A DNA stretch of 64,000 bases from Gilliamella sp. wkB308 (GTDB taxonomy: Bacteria > Pseudomonadota > Gammaproteobacteria > Enterobacterales > Orbaceae), in the NCBI RefSeq assembly GCF_001690185.1, contig NZ_LZGN01000038.1, positions 186,001 to 250,000 of the forward strand, written 5' to 3'. The notes below the pieces were generated by a model. The model was not told where the DNA came from. It ran no database searches and was given only the letters and a program-made list of their open reading frames with translations. A program made the translations under genes and the position numbers. This document shows positions 25,958-34,915 of the stretch, piece after piece; position 1 is the first letter of the stretch, and the number at the start of each line of letters is the position of its first letter.

Positions 25958-26764
25958 ATGATACTAGAATTTATTCTGTTTTTTTGCATTGGGGCGGTAG
26001 CCGGTCTGTTAGCTGGTCTGTTTGGTATCGGTGGGGGCGCTTTGATTGTGCCAGCGCTAATTTTTACACTTAACCACTTTACCCTTAATAGTGTTTGGAC
26101 AAACCATATCGCTATAGCCACGTCTTTAGCGACAATCATTGGGACGAGTTTGTCTTCAAGTTGGATGCATAATAAAAACCACAATATCGAGTGGTCTATT
26201 TTAAAAAAAATGGTTTTAGGTTGTATTATTGGTACAATCGGAGGAACCTACATTACGCCTTTAATACCGGGGGTTTGGTTAAAATGGATTTTTGTCATTT
26301 TTATGATTTATGTTGGTAGTCAATTTGTTTTTAGAACCCGCCAAGTTGCTCACAATCACGGTAAAGAAGTGGTAAAGTTGAATACTAGTATTTTTATCGC
26401 AATGGGCGGGATTATTGGTCTTTTTGCTGCTTTAGTTGGTGTAGGTGGAGGCGTATTAGTCGTGCCTTTTCTAAAAAAATTCGGTATTGGTATGCGTAAA
26501 GCAATCGGCACATCAGCGGCTTTTACGCTACCGGTTGCCATAGGTGGAACGATAGGTTATATCATTTCTGGTTGGCAAGTAATGCCCTTACCAAAATATT
26601 GCGTTGGTTTTGTTTATGTTCCTGCTGTATTAGCCATTATGCTAGCCAGTATTCCTATGGCAAAAGTGGGAGTCCATATAGCGCAAAAAATTTCAGTGGA
26701 TAAACTGATTAAGTTGTTTGGGCTGTTCTTACTGGTATTGGCATTAAAATTAATGATTTCTTAG
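25958..26764 (+). CDS. TauE/SafE-family membrane permease
   Basis: The 268-residue protein has the two internal repeats of the family: GLFGIGGGALIVPALIF near residues 22-38 and ALVGVGGGVLVVPFL near 164-178, with about eight membrane helices. Members export sulfite, sulfoacetate or related organosulfur anions, but most are uncharacterised. The start at 25958 follows AAGGA at six bases, so an upstream in-frame start at about 25886 is not needed. Monocistronic, divergent from yhfA. Confidence 0.85.
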   Translation: MILEFILFFCIGAVAGLLAGLFGIGGGALIVPALIFTLNHFTLNSVWTNHIAIATSLATIIGTSLSSSWMHNKNHNIEWSILKKMVLGCIIGTIGGTYITPLIPGVWLKWIFVIFMIYVGSQFVFRTRQVAHNHGKEVVKLNTSIFIAMGGIIGLFAALVGVGGGVLVVPFLKKFGIGMRKAIGTSAAFTLPVAIGGTIGYIISGWQVMPLPKYCVGFVYVPAVLAIMLASIPMAKVGVHIAQKISVDKLIKLFGLFLLVLALKLMIS

Positions 26765-26913
26765 CGTTATACTGTGAATTTTTGAAATGGTAAGCAATTT
26801 AGATTGTTTTTTTGTTTCTGTAAATTGTAACGTTATCTATACACTTTTATAATAAAAGTATGTTATGCTTTCACAAATTTAACTTTTATCGGGTTTTATA
26901 TAAGGAAAATATA

Positions 26914-27261
26914 ATGGCAGAAGAAACTATTTTTAGTAAAATTATCCGACATGAAATTCCCGCAGATATCGTTTTTCAAGATGATAAAGTAACCGCTTTT
27001 CGAGATATCTCACCACAAGCCCCCACTCACATTTTGATCATCCCAAACAAACTTATTCCAACCGTTAATCATGTGACTGAACAAGATGAACAGTTACTTG
27101 GACATATGGTGATTGTGGCAGCTAACATTGCTAAACAAGAAGGAATTGATGAAAGTGGTTATCGATTAATCATGAATTGTAATAAAGATGCTGGACAAGA
27201 GGTCTTTCATATTCATATGCATCTAATCGGTGGAAAAAATTTGGGGCGATTAATAGGTTAA
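26914..27261 (+). CDS. hinT: HIT-family purine nucleoside phosphoramidase HinT
   Basis: The 115-residue protein starts at 26914 with AAGGAA six bases upstream. It shows [38 protein letters not shown] and the catalytic His triad [11 protein letters not shown] near the C-terminus. HinT hydrolyses AMP-lysine and other nucleoside phosphoramidates in the cytoplasm. It is the first gene of hinT-lpoB-nagZ, the same order as in enterics apart from missing ycfL and thiK genes. Confidence 0.95.
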   Translation: MAEETIFSKIIRHEIPADIVFQDDKVTAFRDISPQAPTHILIIPNKLIPTVNHVTEQDEQLLGHMVIVAANIAKQEGIDESGYRLIMNCNKDAGQEVFHIHMHLIGGKNLGRLIG

Positions 27262-27267
27262 TTTAAT

Positions 27268-27891
27268 ATGAGAAAAATTATAAGGTTATTAGCAGTTAGT
27301 ACATTTGTCAGTTTATTGGCGAGTTGTCATCTTCTTGATTCCAAAAAAACAGTCGATACTCCTCCAATTGATAATTCACCAATAGGCATTATAGAAACTC
27401 CACCGCAAATTGTTAAAAAAACAGATTGGCGAAGTATTTTATCGCCATTTATTACTAAAATATTACAATCCTCATCAATCCCTGAAGGCAATAGAGTATT
27501 ATTAATCAGTGATATACAAAATCGCACAGGTGAATTTGTTGCAAATAATCAAATTGATGAAGCGCTACACCAGCTAATGAGTAAGCAACCCATTTTTTCA
27601 GTTGTTAATAAGCAATCAATAAATCAAGCTAAACAAGCAATCGGTATTGCTTCGGATGATAAATTTGTGTCTCGAGGAAAAATGATTGGGTTAGCTAAAT
27701 CAATCAATGCGCAATATGTATTGTTTACCACACTTTATCAATTACCTAATGATGATAATGGTACAGATGCTGATCTTTCAATGGAATTACTTTCTACCCA
27801 AAATGGCGAAATTTTAGGGAGAGTAACTTCAAAAGATTTTGCTCAGCCAAAGACGCAAACTGATAATAATCAAACTGAGGCAAATGAGTAA
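27268..27891 (+). CDS. lpoB: Outer-membrane lipoprotein LpoB, activator of PBP1B
   Basis: A lipoprotein signal ends in LLASC with the lipidated Cys at residue 20. A Pro-rich linker follows (about 30-55), then the LpoB globular domain: NRVLLISDIQNRTGEFV near 90-106, then FSVVNKQSINQAKQAIG and ADLSMELLSTQNGEI. LpoB spans the periplasm to stimulate PBP1B. The linker is shorter than in E. coli. Its stop overlaps the nagZ start by one base. The hinT-lpoB-nagZ context confirms the call. Confidence 0.88.
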   Translation: MRKIIRLLAVSTFVSLLASCHLLDSKKTVDTPPIDNSPIGIIETPPQIVKKTDWRSILSPFITKILQSSSIPEGNRVLLISDIQNRTGEFVANNQIDEALHQLMSKQPIFSVVNKQSINQAKQAIGIASDDKFVSRGKMIGLAKSINAQYVLFTTLYQLPNDDNGTDADLSMELLSTQNGEILGRVTSKDFAQPKTQTDNNQTEANE

Positions 27892-28937
27892 TGGGACCGC
27901 TATTAATTGATTTTGAGGGGACGACCTTAACCAAAGAAGATCAAACGCTGTTACAAAATCCTTTAGTTGCGGGCGTCATTTTATTTAGCCGTAATTTTCA
28001 GAATGTAGAACAATTATCAGAATTAATAAAAGAGATTCGTTCAGTATCCCCAGAACGATTATTAATTTCAGTGGATCATGAAGGGGGGCGGGTTCAGCGT
28101 TTTAGACAAGGTTTTACATTAATTCCCCCTGCACAATCGTATGCGTTACTGAATGATATTGAACAAGCAAAGTCCCTAGCTTTTGATGCCGGTTGGTTGT
28201 TAGCAATGGAATTAATTGCTTTTGATATTGATTTGAGTTATGCGCCCGTATTAGATTTAGGTCATGAATGTTTAGCTATCGGCTCACGTTCGTTTCATCA
28301 AGATGTTGATATCGCATACCAAATTGCATCAGCCATGATTGATGGTATGCATAGTGCAGGAATGAAAACAACCGGTAAACATTTTCCAGGGCATGGTCAT
28401 GTTATTGCTGATTCTCATAAAGAAACACCAGTTGATCATCGCAATCAATCATTAATTGAACATGATATGCAAATATTTTCCAGGTTAATTGCTGATAAAA
28501 AACTTGATGCAATTATGCCTGCGCATGTTATCTATCCAGCGTTTGATGATAAACCAGCGAGCGGTTCAAGCTATTGGCTTAAAACAGTGCTTCGTCAACA
28601 ATTACATTTTGATGGTGTCATTTTCTCGGATGATTTATCGATGGAAGGGGCTTCTGTCATGGGAAATTACGCTGAGCGAGCCAAAATTGCATTAGCAGCA
28701 GGTTGTGATCTGTTGTTAGCGTGTAATAACCGTCAAGGAACTTTTGCGATTTTAGATCAATTGGAAAGTTTAGATAAACAACATTCCCTAAGATCAACCA
28801 AAGCGCAATCGCTATTAACAAAAAACAAAATCAGCTATGAGGATTTAATCAAAACAGCTGATTGGCAAAATCGATATAATAATTTGATGAAACTAAACAA
28901 AAAATGGGCGGACTATAATGCAAGTAGCCATCATTGA
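27891..28937 (+). CDS. nagZ: Beta-N-acetylglucosaminidase NagZ (family GH3)
   Basis: NagZ removes GlcNAc from anhydro-muropeptides during cell-wall recycling in the cytoplasm. The 348-residue sequence has GVILFSRNFQN and SVDHEGGRVQRFRQGFT early. It also has KTTGKHFPGHGHV near 160-172 with the catalytic loop His, and FSDDLSMEGA near 245 with the Asp nucleophile. The C-terminus overlaps the tyrR start by 20 bases. Length is the usual for the family. Confidence 0.94.
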   Translation: MGPLLIDFEGTTLTKEDQTLLQNPLVAGVILFSRNFQNVEQLSELIKEIRSVSPERLLISVDHEGGRVQRFRQGFTLIPPAQSYALLNDIEQAKSLAFDAGWLLAMELIAFDIDLSYAPVLDLGHECLAIGSRSFHQDVDIAYQIASAMIDGMHSAGMKTTGKHFPGHGHVIADSHKETPVDHRNQSLIEHDMQIFSRLIADKKLDAIMPAHVIYPAFDDKPASGSSYWLKTVLRQQLHFDGVIFSDDLSMEGASVMGNYAERAKIALAAGCDLLLACNNRQGTFAILDQLESLDKQHSLRSTKAQSLLTKNKISYEDLIKTADWQNRYNNLMKLNKKWADYNASSHH

Positions 28938-30159
28938 AATTGATCATAATAAACGACTGATAGCATATAACGACAAGGCTCAAGCGTTACTTTCATCGAC
29001 TTTGTTAACGTTACAGCAACCGTTTGACTTTCAGACAATATTTCAATTGGATAAGATGCAAAGTGTTGATGAGCTAGATGATACCATTATTGTACTTAAT
29101 GCTCAGTATTATCTGTTGCAAAAAGTTAACGAAACATCAAAAACTATTTTTATTATCCAACCCTTAGAATATCTTAAAAAAAGATTATCTAAAATTCATG
29201 TTGTGGCAAGTCAGGCTTTTGACATTTTTGCGATCCAAAGTAATGCCATGCAAAAATTAATTGCACAAGCAAAAGCGTTTTCGATGCAACGTGAACCACT
29301 ATTAATTTCGGGAGAAACTGGCACCGGTAAAGATCTGCTTGCTTATGCCTGTCATCAATACAGTTCACGAGGGGATCAGACTTTTCTAGCATTAAATTGT
29401 GCTGCAATGCCAGACGAAGTGGTTGAAAGCGAACTTTACGGTCATGCAGCCGGTGCTTACCCGGGGGTAATAGAAAGTAAAAAAGGTTTTTTTGAACAGG
29501 CTAATGGCGGATCGGTTTTACTTGATGGCATTGACGAAATGTCTTTCCAAATGCAAACCAAGTTATTACGTTTCATTAATGATGGCTATTTTCGTCGGGT
29601 TGGTGATGATAATGAGGTGTATGTTGATGTACGTATTATTTGTGCCACAAAAGTTGATTTAGCCGATTTAGTCGAACAAGGAAAATTTAGAAAAGATCTC
29701 TATTATCGGCTCAATGTACTTTCATTACATCTTCCTTCATTACGTGAGCGTAAAGAAGACATAGCTCCGCTAACCATGATGTTTGTCAATGAATTTGCCG
29801 ATAAACAAGGCATCCCTGCCCCGAATGTCGATAATGAAGTTTTTGACTATTTAGCTCGCTACTCATGGCCTGGGAATGTAAGACAACTAAAAAATATCCT
29901 TTATTGCGCTCTATCTCAGTTGACTTCAACTAAATTGACCGTCAATGATATTGAGTTACCGGTGCAAACTTCATCAAAAATATCTGGCATTGATAATATC
30001 GAAAATAAGACATTAGATGAAATGACCAAACAGTTTGAAAAAGAGATTTTATTACAGTTATACGATAAATATCCAAGTTCCCGTAAATTGGCGAAACGGT
30101 TAGGCGTTTCACATACTGCAATCGCCAATAAATTACGGGAATATGGTATGAATCGATGA
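28918..30159 (+). CDS. tyrR: TyrR-like transcriptional regulator lacking the ACT domain
   Basis: The C-terminal half is unmistakably TyrR: SRKLAKRLGVSHTAIANKL as the helix-turn-helix and GHAAGAYPGVIESKKGFFEQ in place of the sigma-54 GAFTGA loop. Residues 1-95 look like the PAS domain. The ACT domain of E. coli TyrR (513 aa) is absent, giving 413 residues. Walker A is intact (GETGTGKD), but Walker B reads LLDGIDEM where E. coli has LLDEIGEM, so the ATPase Glu is Gly. TyrR regulates aromatic amino-acid biosynthesis and transport with sigma-70. Loss of the ACT region suggests altered ligand response. The start overlaps nagZ by 20 bases. Confidence 0.88.
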   Translation: MQVAIIEIDHNKRLIAYNDKAQALLSSTLLTLQQPFDFQTIFQLDKMQSVDELDDTIIVLNAQYYLLQKVNETSKTIFIIQPLEYLKKRLSKIHVVASQAFDIFAIQSNAMQKLIAQAKAFSMQREPLLISGETGTGKDLLAYACHQYSSRGDQTFLALNCAAMPDEVVESELYGHAAGAYPGVIESKKGFFEQANGGSVLLDGIDEMSFQMQTKLLRFINDGYFRRVGDDNEVYVDVRIICATKVDLADLVEQGKFRKDLYYRLNVLSLHLPSLRERKEDIAPLTMMFVNEFADKQGIPAPNVDNEVFDYLARYSWPGNVRQLKNILYCALSQLTSTKLTVNDIELPVQTSSKISGIDNIENKTLDEMTKQFEKEILLQLYDKYPSSRKLAKRLGVSHTAIANKLREYGMNR

Positions 30160-30258
30160 TTATTTTTGAAAAAATCCGATTGAAAATTACGATTGATTTG
30201 TTTTATAAAATAAAATTGTTGAACTATTTATTATGGAAAACTAACGAGACAATAAAGA

Positions 30259-31374
30259 ATGATTGAATGCTTCAAACGCCTTAATCGATATAGAAATTTT
30301 TTAATTAAAAAGATTAAGAATAATCTGAAAACAAATCAACTTAATAAACGAAAATTAAATCAAACCGTTTTTGATGCTGAAAAATATCACTCATTATTAA
30401 TAGTCATGTGCGATTTTGGTATTGGTGATGCAATTGTTGCATCTTTTCTTATTAATGAATTAAGACAGAAAAATTATCAAGTAAATGTTGTTGTGGATGA
30501 ACGGTTAAGCTTTTTATTTAATGGTTTTATTGAAGTCGACAATGCATACTTTTTTAATAAAAAAGAGATAAAAAAATTTTGCAAAACCGCAAAAAATATT
30601 TCGATAGATCTTGCCATTGATCTTTATGATGAAGGCGATAACAGTATTAGAAGGGTTGAACTTATCTCATCTTTTAACCCCACGCATACCATAGGGTTTA
30701 ATCAATCTAAATTCTTACAATATGATACTTCAATTGATTTTAACGAGGTGAACGCTCATATCACTAAACGAAGCTGTATGATTCTAGATCTTCTAAAAAT
30801 TAGTTATAATTGTGTTCAATATCATCTTAATATTTATCATGATGAATTATTAGCAGCTAAAAAGTTTATTGACCAAGTGTGTAATGGATCGGATAAATTT
30901 ATTATTGTTTTTAATCCATTTGGATCGTCTGAAGCGAAAAGTTTTTCGCATGAACAAATAAAACGAATTAACGCCTTTTTATCACAACAAAAAAATTGTA
31001 CTACCATTATTGTCGGAGAACAGAAGCAAATTTGTGGTATTGATGAATTACCGAATATTCATCTTAATAGAAATCCATCTTTTGTTGTGGCATCAGCGCT
31101 TGTTTCGCTATGTCATTTAGTCATCAGTGTGGATACATCGGTTGTGCATGTTGCATCAACTTATAATAAACCCATGATAGCCGTTTATAATAATCGTTTT
31201 AATGCGGGTTTTAATCTGAATAAAGTTTGGGCACCTATCGGCACGAACGCTAAACTTTTATTTACACAACAAAACAAGATTACAAAGGCAGGCGATCCGA
31301 TTGCTGAACTAGATATCCAATTAATTATCGAACAGATTAAAGAAACATTAAAAAATTTCAGACCGTTGGTGTAA
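30259..31374 (+). CDS. Glycosyltransferase family 9 (heptosyltransferase-like), LPS core
   Basis: The 371-residue protein has a basic N-terminus, then VMCDFGIGDAIVASFL near 50-65 (the GxGD nucleotide-sugar loop of GT9), a central FNPFGSSEAKSF at about 216-227 and the acceptor-donor motif VISVDTSVVHVASTYNKPMIAVY near 291-313. GT9 enzymes add heptose or related sugars to the inner core on the cytoplasmic face. It is a paralogue of the minus-strand GT9 at 42226-43314. Sugar specificity cannot be assigned. Confidence 0.85.
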   Translation: MIECFKRLNRYRNFLIKKIKNNLKTNQLNKRKLNQTVFDAEKYHSLLIVMCDFGIGDAIVASFLINELRQKNYQVNVVVDERLSFLFNGFIEVDNAYFFNKKEIKKFCKTAKNISIDLAIDLYDEGDNSIRRVELISSFNPTHTIGFNQSKFLQYDTSIDFNEVNAHITKRSCMILDLLKISYNCVQYHLNIYHDELLAAKKFIDQVCNGSDKFIIVFNPFGSSEAKSFSHEQIKRINAFLSQQKNCTTIIVGEQKQICGIDELPNIHLNRNPSFVVASALVSLCHLVISVDTSVVHVASTYNKPMIAVYNNRFNAGFNLNKVWAPIGTNAKLLFTQQNKITKAGDPIAELDIQLIIEQIKETLKNFRPLV

Positions 31375-32239
31375 TTTGAGCGTAATATAATTTACGCTTT
31401 CGATAATCGTTTGATTTTAGGTCATGTTGATTGCAATTGTTAAGTAAATTAATCATTTTTTATACAAACGAACTTTAAAAATTAATATTTACCAACTTTC
31501 ATTCCCAATTCAGTAACGAATAGTATAAACTTAGCGCCATCCAATATTGAGTTTGGAATTATTAGTTAACTTTTTTATAAAAATAATGTTGACCAGTTAT
31601 CAATTATTAAATATAACACTGTAATAAAATTTGAGTATTAAGAGTCAATAAAATCGTTTTGTCGTGAAATAATCTAAAAATCTTTAATAGAGTGTGATTT
31701 CTATAGATTGGCATAAAAAATACAGAATGTTGAGTTAAAAATTATAATTGAAATAAAGGCATTTTGTTTTAAATAATTGGCTATAAACTAAATAACATTA
31801 TAAAAATCAAATTTTTGTCGTACATTGAATACTGATTTTGGTGTTTAATCATGACTGATGTTATTTGACCTATGATTGATAAGTTCACTTTAAACGTTAT
31901 ATTATAATGTTAAACGATACTGTATAGAAAAATGAGATCAGATTTGTGATAAATACCACTTGTATGATCTGTGTCAGTTTTTTGTGTGATTAAAATATAT
32001 CAAACCTTTAACTAAAATATTAGCTAATTTTACCAAACGAATAATTGAATGTTTCAACCCAATTGCAAAATAGTACGTAATATAGTGATTAGAAAGTTAG
32101 AAAAGCGGTAAATTGTCAATGCTATTAACGTTTTGATGTAAACATGAAATGTAGCAACCCATTTAATTGATAGCGTTTATTAAATTACGAATTGTAATGG
32201 ATGAAAAAATTCAAATTAATACATGGGGTAATATTAATT
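31375..32239. other. Long AT-rich intergenic gap inside the LPS region
   Basis: About 865 bp without a credible gene on either strand, the largest empty stretch here. It contains a nearly perfect 19-bp palindrome (AACGTTATATTATAATGTT, 31893-31911) flanked by a TTAAACG direct repeat, and several TATAAT-like hexamers. I saw no JUMPstart/ops element, tRNA or transposon remnant. It may be a decayed gene or a long leader for the GT9 gene downstream. Confidence 0.45.
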
Positions 32240-33433
32240 ATGAGTTATCTTAAAGAGTTACAGAGAAAAGTTAATAAATATAAAACAAAATACAAAGTTA
32301 ATGACAAGAAAATTGCGCTTAAATTAATTTGGTGGAACATTGTTCAAATAATTAGTTTAAAAACCAGTAAAGATAAAATATCTAAGAAAAATCTAAATAA
32401 AATAGCCTTAATTTTATCAGGGGGAATCGGTGATATTTTAATTGGTTTTAATTACGCTTGTTATTTACGAGAATATTTAAAGCCTAATAACATTATCATC
32501 GATATTTTTGTCAACAATGCCGGTATGGTGAAATCTTTAGATGGTGGAGCAGAATTTAATATTTATCCAGTTTTAGAACCAATAGATGATAAATATCTGT
32601 TGAAAATAGGATTAGTAAGATACCCACAAGTTTTAGAAAATAATCTTATTTATTCAAAACATTCCAAAAATAAAAAATTGCTTAAACTTATTGACGTTTA
32701 CAAAGATTTTTACAAGAAAAATACCCGTTTTTTTGATTATTTACCTTTTATGGACGGCATGACTAATCAGTTTTCGCTTATCAATGGACATAAAAGAATA
32801 CAACAACCTGATATAGCTAATTTATTAAATATTAGCCGCAATTTTAAGTATACCCCTAAAATATTTCATGAAAACAGAATATTAAACAATTTAAGGCTCC
32901 AGCCGGGTAAATATATTACTATTAACAGGGGCGTTGATAATCAAGGTAATGTGATTGAGTCCACTAAACTGTGGAGCTTACACAATTATAATGCTTTAGT
33001 GAATCTTATCAAAATCAATTATCCAAATTATAAAATTGTTCAATTAGGCGCATCAACCGATCGATGTCAACTAATTGATAATGTTGATATTAACTTGGTT
33101 GGCGAAACGTCATTAGACGCTCTTAAAGTATTGCTTAAGCATTCTGTACTACATATTGATAGTGAAGGAGGAATGGTACATTTAAGAAAGGCTTTAAATG
33201 GTGGGGTGTCTGTAGTAATTTTTGGACCTACCTCTGCTGAGTTTTATGGATATGCTGATAATATTAATATCGCTTCTAAAGCTTGCCCATTTAGTTGCGA
33301 ATGGTTAAATGAAACATGGGCAAAAACTTGCATCAATAGTCTCAACAACCATATCTGTATGAAATCTATAGATACAAATTTTGTTTTTGAACAAGTCAAA
33401 AAATTTTTAAAGCATAATGAAAGTATAAATTAA
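32240..33433 (+). CDS. GT9-like glycosyltransferase with C-terminal cysteine motif (tandem copy 1)
   Basis: The 397-residue product starts MSYLKELQRKVNKYKTKYK when aligned with its downstream paralogue; an upstream ATG at 32201 would add 13 residues. A SGGIGDILIGFNYACYL loop at about 71-87 is the GT9 GxGD region. Near the end HIDSEGGMVHLRKAL and VVIFGPTSAEFYGY give the donor site. A cysteine motif follows: C-x3-C-x10-C-x8-C, ending in NHICMKSI. The call to an LPS-core sugar transferase is by fold and location. Confidence 0.75.
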   Translation: MSYLKELQRKVNKYKTKYKVNDKKIALKLIWWNIVQIISLKTSKDKISKKNLNKIALILSGGIGDILIGFNYACYLREYLKPNNIIIDIFVNNAGMVKSLDGGAEFNIYPVLEPIDDKYLLKIGLVRYPQVLENNLIYSKHSKNKKLLKLIDVYKDFYKKNTRFFDYLPFMDGMTNQFSLINGHKRIQQPDIANLLNISRNFKYTPKIFHENRILNNLRLQPGKYITINRGVDNQGNVIESTKLWSLHNYNALVNLIKINYPNYKIVQLGASTDRCQLIDNVDINLVGETSLDALKVLLKHSVLHIDSEGGMVHLRKALNGGVSVVIFGPTSAEFYGYADNINIASKACPFSCEWLNETWAKTCINSLNNHICMKSIDTNFVFEQVKKFLKHNESIN

Positions 33434-33683
33434 TTATTATCAATAGTCGCTTTATTGGAAAGGTCAAAGACTAAACAAGTATAGTTAAAGAACACGATTG
33501 TTTACTCAAGTTATAAATATAATTACTTATTTATTCAGTTTTTTTGCTCTAAAAATAATTTTAATTATTAGAAATTTTTCTAAAAATTTTCCTTTATTTT
33601 AAGGTATAATACCCCGCCCAAAAGCTAGGTTAATGTAAATATATTTTAATATTGAAACGATATGAGTAAATAAGAAATCAATT

Positions 33684-34895
33684 ATGAACTATTTTGATAA
33701 ATTACAGCAAAAAGTTAACAAATATAAATCACTTTATTCCAATAAGTATAAAAAAGCTGCATTAAAATTGTTGTGGTGGAATTTGTGTAAACTTTTTGAC
33801 TTTAAATCAAACAAGCAAAAATTTGATCCGATTACTAATGAACCCTATGAAATTGAATATCGCTTAGATCGTTTATCTTTTTTCATTACAGGGGGTATTG
33901 GTGATATCTTAATTAATCTTAATTACTGTAGTTATCTCTTAGATTATTTGAAAGATGAAATTAAAACTATCGATATTTTCGTAAAGAATACCAAATTAGT
34001 TAAAGAATTGATTGGGGAATCAGTCTTTAATATCTATCATAAAGATGAGTGGAATCAAGATCGAGTAGCTTACTTACTTGATTTTAAAATAGATCGTTTT
34101 CCACTAATAGTTAAAAATAATTTAGTTTTACTCCCGTCAAATGTAAATTTGAAATTAAAAAAATTGGTTAAATTGTATGAAGAATTTTATCGAATAAATG
34201 GTAAAATTGTGTACGATCCACCTAAAATTGACTCATTAAGTATTCAGTATTCTATAATCAATAATCAAAATAGATTGCAACAGCCAGATATTTATGGTTT
34301 TTTGAATATTGATCGCAACAATTATAAATTTTTACCAGCACTATCTGATGATGAAAAAGTTTTAAAAGATCTAAAATTAGCCGATACCAAGTTTATTACG
34401 CTTAATCGTGGGGTGGATGGAACAAATCCTCAAAGTGAATCCACTAAATTATATCCACTTGAATGCTATGATGAATTAGTCAGACTGATAAAAACAGCGT
34501 TTCCAGAATACAAAATTGTTCAATTAGGTGTATCGACAGATAGATGTCAGTTAATTAAAGGCACGGATTTAAACTTAGTTGGAAAAACGACCTTAAATCA
34601 GTTGAAAGCTATTTTGAAAAATTCCATGTTACATATTGACGGAGAAGGTGGAATGGTTCATTTAAGAAAGTCTTTACAAGGCGGTGTTTCTGTCGTGATT
34701 TTTGGTCCGACCTCTGCAGACTTTTATGGTTATTCAGATAATGTCAATATTTCTTCCAGTGCGTGTCCTTTAACATGCGAATGGATAAATAATAAATGGG
34801 CATCATATTGTATCAATAAGAATAACAATCATATCTGCATGAAAAGTATCAAACCAAATTCGATTTTCGAAGAAATTAAAAAAATATTGAAATAG
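33684..34895 (+). CDS. GT9-like glycosyltransferase with C-terminal cysteine motif (tandem copy 2)
   Basis: The 403-residue protein is a full-length paralogue of the preceding gene, from MNYFDKLQQKVNKYKSLY at the start to NHICMKSIKP at the end. It has TGGIGDILINLNYCSYL in the nucleotide-sugar loop, HIDGEGGMVHLRKSL, VVIFGPTSADFYGY and the same C-x3-C-x10-C-x8-C spacing. The two copies have diverged most in the acceptor-binding N-terminal half, as expected if they add sugars to different acceptors. It is 20 bases upstream of hldE and probably cotranscribed with it. Confidence 0.78.
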   Translation: MNYFDKLQQKVNKYKSLYSNKYKKAALKLLWWNLCKLFDFKSNKQKFDPITNEPYEIEYRLDRLSFFITGGIGDILINLNYCSYLLDYLKDEIKTIDIFVKNTKLVKELIGESVFNIYHKDEWNQDRVAYLLDFKIDRFPLIVKNNLVLLPSNVNLKLKKLVKLYEEFYRINGKIVYDPPKIDSLSIQYSIINNQNRLQQPDIYGFLNIDRNNYKFLPALSDDEKVLKDLKLADTKFITLNRGVDGTNPQSESTKLYPLECYDELVRLIKTAFPEYKIVQLGVSTDRCQLIKGTDLNLVGKTTLNQLKAILKNSMLHIDGEGGMVHLRKSLQGGVSVVIFGPTSADFYGYSDNVNISSSACPLTCEWINNKWASYCINKNNNHICMKSIKPNSIFEEIKKILK

Positions 34896-34915
34896 CATAA
34901 ACTGGAAATATTAAT

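Noticed and set aside
28489-28695. Internal frame in nagZ
   Set aside because: Out of frame inside a conserved gene; no supporting signals.
31893-31911. Palindrome in the LPS gap as a terminator
   Set aside because: It is made only of short A/T-rich arms with no following T-run and lies far from the upstream stop.
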